Assembly: GCA_029721435.1 (NCBI GenBank)
Contig: CM056580.1
Span: forward strand, 71,573,367 to 71,637,366
DNA: 64,000 bases
Direction of reading: 5' to 3'
From: Gymnothorax reevesii
Lineage: Eukaryota > Chordata > Actinopteri > Anguilliformes > Muraenidae
The translations under genes and the position numbers were made by a program. This document shows, piece after piece, positions 58,205 to 64,000 of the stretch (its first letter is position 1; each line of letters begins with the position of its first letter). A model generated the notes under the pieces. The model saw only the letters and a list, made by a program, of their open reading frames with translations. It had not been told where the DNA came from and searched no databases.

Positions 58205-58436
58205 AATGTAAAGTGCGTCCAAAGACATGCACTTCAGGTTAACTGGAGACACTAAATTGCCCAAAGATATGACTGTGAGAGTGAATGGTGTGTGCGCCCC
58301 GCGATGGATTGGCAAGCTGTCCAGGATGGGTCCCTTTTGCCCATAGCCAGCTGGGTTAGGCTTCAGCTCGCCCCGCGACCCTAGTGAGGAATAAGCAGGT
58401 ATAGAAAATGAATGAATGAATGAATAAATCTCAAAG
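58205..58436 (+). repeat. SINE nested in the LINE 3' end
   Basis: GTCCAAAGACATGCACTTCA, GGTTAACTGGAGACACTAAA, CCCCGCGATGGATTGG, TAGCCAGCTGGGTTAGGC and a (TGAA)n tail (58407-58430) are the 3' body of the same SINE family as 46374-46668. The tRNA head is missing. LINE sequence resumes with CTCAAAGTGCTACAAAG. Confidence 0.75.
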
Positions 58437-59098
58437 TGCTACAAAGTAAAAGCATCATTTTTAAAAGACTGATAAATCTAACAGAATAAAATATAAGCAT
58501 AAAAGCAATGTGCTAATTTGTCAGTATATAATTTTCTTTTAAAAAGTGAGAAACCAGATAAATAGGTTAAAAGGGAAAGGTCCTGCAAAAAAGAAAGTTT
58601 TAAGTCCTTTTTAAAAACTGTTTGTAGTCTGCGGTGCCCTCAGATGGTCAGGGAGGGCATTCCATAGCCGAGGGGCAGCAGAGCAGAAAGCCCGATCACC
58701 CGTGGTGCTGAACTTAGTCCTGGAGGGGGGGGGCCATTGGAGTTTGAGGAGCGGAGGGATTGTGTTGTGTTTAACGGGGTGAGTAGTTCTTTCAGGTGTG
58801 GGGGGGCATTGTCATAGATGCATTTGTGGGTGAGGAGGAAGATCTTGTACTCAATCCAAGCCGAAAGAGGAAGCCAGTAAAGTGAATGGAGAACGGGTGT
58901 GATGTGCTCATACTTTCGCACTCTCATGAGGATCCTTGCAGCAGTTTTGTATATACTGAAGTCTCTGAAGACTTTTGTTAGGGATCCAAATGAGAAGTGC
59001 ATTGCACTAGTCCAGTCTGGAGGAGATTTATTTTTATTAACCCTTATTTCAGAGATAAAGGCACGGACTAACTTTTCAGCAGAAGATAGGGTGAGTTT

Positions 59099-60034
59099 TG
59101 ATGAACAAAGCCAAGGGTCATACACAGGGCATCCAAACATAGAACTCGTGGTCATACAAAAAAGGGTCAAAATCCAAAAAGACAAAACAATACAAGAAGG
59201 GCAATGGCAAGAATCGTAGTTGGACTAACCAGTAGAAGAAAAACAATACTCAATGGCATACACGGCACTCTGCACAAAGAAATATTGATCAACATTCTGA
59301 CAAGGAGCTGCTGTGAAAAGACTGCTTAAATAGACGAGAGGGAAGTCACATGCTATGTAGGGTACAGGTGAACTGGATCAGACTAATTACAATGGAAGAA
59401 TCACATGAGGCGAAAGTAAAATTGGCGAAAGCTAAGACACGGACGGGAATCACAGAAACAGCCTATGAAATTTAAATAGCTCCGGTCAAGGAGTTCTACA
59501 TGCACAGATAACGAGTGCAGGAAAGTAATTAAGCATGTGCGAGAGATCTCGCAGAAACGCAGGGGCAGACAGGTAAAGCTGAGCAAGAGGCGGAGACTAG
59601 AACAGAGCAATTGCTGATAGGGAATTAGTATAAATTAGTAGCAGTGCAACTTTACAGATTTAACTAGAGTGCTCATTAGTAAGTTAGTAATCTATATACA
59701 TGGATTAGTTGTGTTAGTAGATTATGATACAAAATACAAATGTTAGTTTTGTTAGTAATCAGAACAGAAAGACGAAGGAAGTAAATGAGAATCGAAGGAA
59801 TATATTAAACACCGGAATTCATTTAAATCACCCGAAGTAAGTGAGTACACAAACCAGGAAGATGGACTGAACCAACTAGATCACAAGATAGGGGGAGACA
59901 AGTGCAATGGAACTTGAAATGGGATGAACTAAAAACCTGAGAATTACAATAACCAGAAAAGAATAAATAAAAGACAAAATCATGAACACTGAACTTGAAC
60001 ATAAAAATGACAAAAAAAAACCATAACCATGACA
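59099..60034 (-). repeat. LTR-like insertion in the LINE
   Basis: Between the two LINE pieces. On the minus strand it starts TGTCATGGTTATGG, carries a TATA-like CTATTTAAGCAGTC (~59320) and ends TTTGTTCATCA, giving TG...CA termini. No coding body; no clear target duplication. Confidence 0.5.
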
Positions 60035-60629
60035 AACTGTTCTAATTTTGACTGGGGCGTAGCGATCCAGGATACTACTGAGGATTTCAATGTAAGAATC
60101 CACTGAGTCACTAGCTGATAAAAGGTTTTCGGAATGGAGATGCTGGAGGTCAACTGTAATTTTTTCTGGATTGATCTTTTTCAAGTTTCTAAAGCAGATT
60201 TGGTGTTTAGGCTTCATGAGGATGGGAGAGAAATCAGAGCTCCATGGAGACGGCCTTGTGGTCAGAGATAACCAGGTCATATACAACAAGATTGCTGACA
60301 GGAGCAGAGTCATTGAAGACCAAATCAAGAGTGTGCCACCTGGTGTGAGAGTAGACATCGACCAGTTGTCTGAAGTTAAAACAGTCCTGCAATTGGAGAA
60401 CGGCACTTGCAGAACAGCAGGTGGGTGTGTTCACATGGATGTTCACATCTCCAAGTATTATAATATTGGCAGAGCTTGTTCAAAATGCTGCGATAAGGTT
60501 GTACATATCGGAAATGAAGGATGGATTTGGTTTGGGTGGATGGTAGATGAGAAGTACTGTCATGAGGAAAGGGGTTAAGATAAGGGGGTAAGATAAGTAA
60601 GATATGTAACTTTATTTTAAAAGGTTATG

Positions 60630-61540
60630 TATGATGCCACCTAAAACTCTATCATGCAAAAAGGAAGCCATTGTTGAGCATGATCCAGAAGTGCCGCCAT
60701 GTTCTGTGGGCGAAGGCTCATTTAAAATGGAATGTAGCAAAGTGGCAAAGTGTCCTGTGGTCAGACGAGTCCAAATTTGACATTCTTGTTGGAAATCATG
60801 GGCGTTGTATCCTCCGGGCTAAAGAGGAGAAAGAGAACTTCTCCTGTTATCAGCGTTCAGATCAAAAGCCAGCATCTCTGACGGTAAGGGGATGCATCAG
60901 TGCATATGGTGTGGGACACTTGCGTGTTTTAAAAAGCACCATGAATGCTGACAGGTATATAAAGGATTTAGAGCAACATATGCCCCCCTCCAGATGACAT
61001 CTACTCCAGGGAAGGCAAGGCCTTGTGTATTTCCTCAGGACAATGCAAAACCACGTACTGCGGCTATTACAACAGCATGGCTTCATAGTAGAAGAGTCTG
61101 TGTGCTGAACTGGCCTACCTGCAGTCCTGATCTTTTACCGATTAAGTATGTACCAAATGTTCTCAAACGAAAAGTCTGTCAAAGGAGACCCAAAACTCTC
61201 CAGCAGCTGGAAGTCTGTGTTAAACAAGAGTGGGATCAAATTCCAATGGCTAAGCAACTTGTCTCCTCAATGCCCAGGTGCCTCTGTGTAAGAAAGAGGG
61301 GATGCTACACGATGGTAAACAGGCCCCTGTCCCAACTTTTTTGAGGCCTGTAGCAGGCATCAAATTTGAAATGAGCTGACTTTGTGGACAGAATAGTAAC
61401 AATTCCAGTTTCTGTATTTGCTGTGTTATTTCTGTCCTGTCGTGAATAAAATACTGGCTGGTGTGATTTGAAAGACGATGCATTTGGATTTAATTCATAA
61501 ATTGCACTTTGTTCCAACTATTTCGGAATTGCGGTTGTAA
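60630..61540 (+). pseudogene. Tc1-like transposase, family A, 5'-truncated
   Basis: This is the same family as 28768-30560, on the plus strand. It begins mid-protein ([20 protein letters not shown]), then [60 protein letters not shown], a stop or frameshift near 60995, then PQDNAKPRTAAITTAWLHSR, LNWPTCSPDLLPIKYVPNVL and TLQQLEVCVKQEWDQIPMAK, ending SQLF. Both catalytic Asp residues are present (WSDE, QDNA), but the Glu of PIEN is Lys (PIKY). The 3' TIR ends TTTCGGAATTGCGGTTGTA at 61540. The 5' half, including the DNA-binding domain, and the 5' TIR are missing; the join to the L2-like LINE is near 60600. Confidence 0.88.
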
Positions 61541-63880
61541 TTTGTTTGAGGTGTGTTTTATAAGAGCTGACTGTTAAGCTGATGAAATGTTTTTTTTGAC
61601 ATATCTACGATTTGTTAATTGCTATGAAGAAAAAAAGTGAGATGACCATCCTTTATGCATGGAGATTCAAAAATTTTGCCAAGGGTTTAATGCAGTTTTT
61701 ATGACTGATATTTCTCCAGTTTTCTTTGGAACTTTTTCAAGTTTTTCCTTGAACCTCCATGTTGTCATGACAACAAATGGCAAATAATTCAAAGCCAAAG
61801 ATAAAGCCAGAGACATTTAAAGGAGACATATTGTGCCATTTTCACTATGCTAATGTTCCTATTTTGTCAGTTCTGAACACCTACTGAGTAGTTTAGCACG
61901 ACTTTCAGTTCAAAAAACCCCCTACGTTTCTCAGAGTGGAAAAATACACATTTTAACAGCCTTACAACCACTTCCAGAAAAAGGTCGCTTTTGGACGACA
62001 CTCTGCCATGATTAGTCGGTTTAGCAGAGCCTTCCAGGGGCGGAACCAGAGGCAGAAGGGGCAGACCTAGGTTTCCAAGGCCCGCCCCCTCCCGGCTCCA
62101 CGTGCTCTTTTAGTATACACAGAATACTCTATAATAGGGCTGTCAAGTCTCATGCAATGAACATGATTGTCACTCATTTCAGTTGGATGTCATGCACTTA
62201 AGCCACACACAGTATTTCTCACGCAAAAAATGATTAAAACTAAAATCACTTCCAACTGTAAGCCTATATGTGCAGCAACTCCGGTATAACTGTGGAAACG
62301 GGAAGGAATCAAACATGTCTCCCCTGGAGCTCTCGATGGCAGCCGGACATGTGCCATCCAATCAAAAAAAGGAAAGCGGCTACACAACAGCTAATCAGAT
62401 AATAGCACTATCGTATCTGGGCATGATGTAGGGCAACAACAAATGAAAAAAAAAAAAACACAGTTATCCTGGAATTATTTTCGTCATCCTGCTACAGCAA
62501 TGTACTGAAAGCTGCATTATTCATTCACCCACTGTGGAAAATGGAAGTATCATGCACCCCACCAGAGGAGTTTTATCCAGGCAACTCCTGAAAAACAGGG
62601 ATTGGAGTGAACTCATCAATATTCTATACCGACCGTGTTCCAGCTCGGCTTGCTTGTGAATATTCAATAACTGCTCTTGGTGTGCTATCTAGTGATATAA
62701 TATTGTAACTGCGTGCATATATTTGCAGCTCTGTGTCCGCTGGCAGATACATCTGCACAAAGATGCCCTGCTTAGCACCTTTGTGCTTCTTGAACACACC
62801 AAAACCAGATAATCCTTAAATGATTAATTACATTCATATTTTCATTTGTAACGAGTAACAAAGGGGCCAGTGTCAAAGTGAACAAAGTGAAAGTATACTT
62901 TTTATCTTTTTAAAATAGTAGAATAAAAGTCCCAGTTTAAAAAAAACTCAAGTAAAGGAAAAATCCTCAAAAAAAAAAAGTTATACTATACTATACATGT
63001 ACTTTGTTAGTAAACACCTCTGATCAATTGTAGTAGCCAACAGCGATTTTGGATTTAGCAAATAGACACCTGTGAGAAAGTTTCAATTTTCCATTCATAC
63101 CTTTACTTCGCACATTTTGTTTCAACGTTCCGTAAGCCAACTGGTTTGCTATGGATCTGCTGCTGCATCCTGACGGTGTAAACTGTGCGCCTATAGAGGT
63201 CTTGATCACAGCTGTCTGGGTAGAGACGCTGACTTGGTCTGCTTCTCATGTGCTTCTCGGCAGTTTGGGGGCAGGCGTTGAGGGCGTGTTTGGAGCAGAG
63301 TCTCCTGATTCATCAGAGGTTTTATACATTCTCCTGATTGGCTTGAAATTGTGATGAAAGAATTTCTGCAGATCTCATGAAGTTCTCGTTACAAGGCGTT
63401 CGGAGAGGCAGGAAGTCGCGTGATTTCTCATTTGAGAATTATGGCAGAGCTCCTATGACTCATTTTTGACAATTTTTTCAATGTTCGGCATTGTGGAAGC
63501 TTTTAGCATCCTCAGAATGTCAAAAAGCATGGTTCAGCATGATATATCTCATTAAAAGAAAAACATGTCATGTAATAAATAAGAGAAACTGAAAAATTAA
63601 AACAGAAGTTTAATTGTAAGGAAATGTTATTTTGTACACTTTGTAATACTACAGGATAATGCAGGCATATGTATGAGATTCATAATTAATAATAGAATAG
63701 AATAAATACTTCAAAGAAAGAATTGTTGTGGTGTGGTAATTTATGCTTGCTTTCAGTATTAAATGTACTCGTGTTTATGGTGCTAGTAAGTATTTTGATT
63801 GAAATAGTGGCATGTAGCTTAATTAATTGAGGACATTAAACTTCAACAAAAAAGGTAAAATTTGTCTTAAACAAGCTCCC
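61541..63880. other. Mostly unassigned DNA
   Basis: A start at 61817 (TTTAAAGGAGACATATTGTG) resembles a common fish MITE end without a partner. 62655-62760 loosely resembles 23940-24060. Poly-A is at 62445. No coding similarity. Confidence 0.35.
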
Positions 63881-63889
63881 CCCCCAACA

Positions 63890-64000
63890 ACATACCTGAT
63901 CTTGAGAGAAATTCTACCATTTCATGAAAAATATTAGCTCATTTTGAATTTGATGGCAGCAACACATCTCAAATAAGTTGGAACAGGGGAAACAAAAGAC
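63890..64000. mobile_element. Tc1-like family B arm, cut by the window edge
   Basis: TTTCATGAAAAATATTAGCT, CATTTTGAATTTGATGGCAG and CAACACATCTCAAATAAGTT match the subterminal repeat of 31093-33240. The outer TIR is missing and the rest lies beyond the window. Confidence 0.7.

Larger units (their letters stand above)
58144..60590 (-). pseudogene. L2-like LINE: endonuclease and RT C-terminus
   Basis: This minus-strand non-LTR retrotransposon is in pieces. The 5' piece (60590-60035) encodes the APE endonuclease: LLIYHPPKPNPSFISDMYNL, ILGDVNIHVNTP (GDxN motif), HTLDLVF, then YDLVISDHKAVSMEL (SDH catalytic motif), continuing QICFRNLKKINPEKITVDLQ and VDSYIEILSSILDRYAPVKI. The catalytic RT is missing. 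The 3' piece (59098-58440) encodes SSAEKLVRAFIS, TAARILMRVRKYEHITPVLH, SLYWLPLSAWIEYKIFLLTH, GDRAFCSAAPRLWNALPDHL and QTTNSF, the RT C-terminus. It ends in an (ATT)n tail (58144-58159). An LTR-like insertion separates the pieces, and a SINE lies near the 3' tail. Confidence 0.85.

Overview
The window is eukaryotic and, judging by its repeats, comes from a ray-finned (teleost) fish. It is AT-rich and has no operons, no Shine-Dalgarno-led ORFs and no long open frames. Its recognisable content is typical of fish genomes: several Tc1-like DNA transposons (TIR starts such as TACAACCCCAATTC and ACAAACCCCAATTCC), hAT elements with 8-bp target duplications, Harbinger-like elements, L2/CR1-like and L1/Tx1-like LINE remnants, tRNA- and 5S-derived SINEs, LTR-like sequences and short hairpin MITEs. 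I see no convincing host protein-coding gene. The most gene-like object is a two-exon THAP zinc-finger gene at 48.8-49.8 kb, which carries one in-frame stop.

Layout. 0-9 kb: a decayed Tc1 transposase, a hairpin MITE, an 87-bp tandem repeat, a LINE 3' end with a SINE head, a decayed ZBED-type hAT transposase followed by a 113-bp tandem repeat, an intact-ended hAT MITE and a second LINE end. 9-14 kb: an LTR-like repeat, a 43-bp minisatellite and mostly unique-looking DNA. 14.4-19.2 kb: a nested stack. A teleost TIR element (second copy at 52.6-54.3 kb) is split by a widespread fish repeat, which is split by a 2.75-kb palindromic element with roughly 0.8-kb near-identical arms, whose centre holds a Harbinger-like unit with a frameshifted Myb/SANT domain. 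19.4-26 kb: a hAT element, another TIR element and two LTR-like repeats. 26-34 kb: hairpin MITEs, two Tc1 elements (each interrupted by later insertions) and an L1/Tx1 ORF2 remnant. 34-40 kb: little recognisable except a 1.25-kb direct duplication and a hAT MITE. 40-46 kb: a Ty3/gypsy 5' fragment with a tRNA-Pro-like primer-binding site, a hAT element and a Tc1 element. 46-54 kb: a SINE, a Harbinger-like MITE, an LTR-like repeat, the THAP gene, a hAT remnant, a 5S-derived SINE and the second TIR element. 54-58 kb: about 3.8 kb with nothing identifiable. 58-64 kb: an L2-like LINE in pieces, with a SINE and an LTR inside it, a Tc1 transposase that has lost its catalytic Glu, and the start of another Tc1 element at the edge.

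The parts do not form a pathway. They record successive insertions whose relative order can be read from the nesting. All family assignments rest on sequence features I can read and on recalled family motifs; no database search was run.
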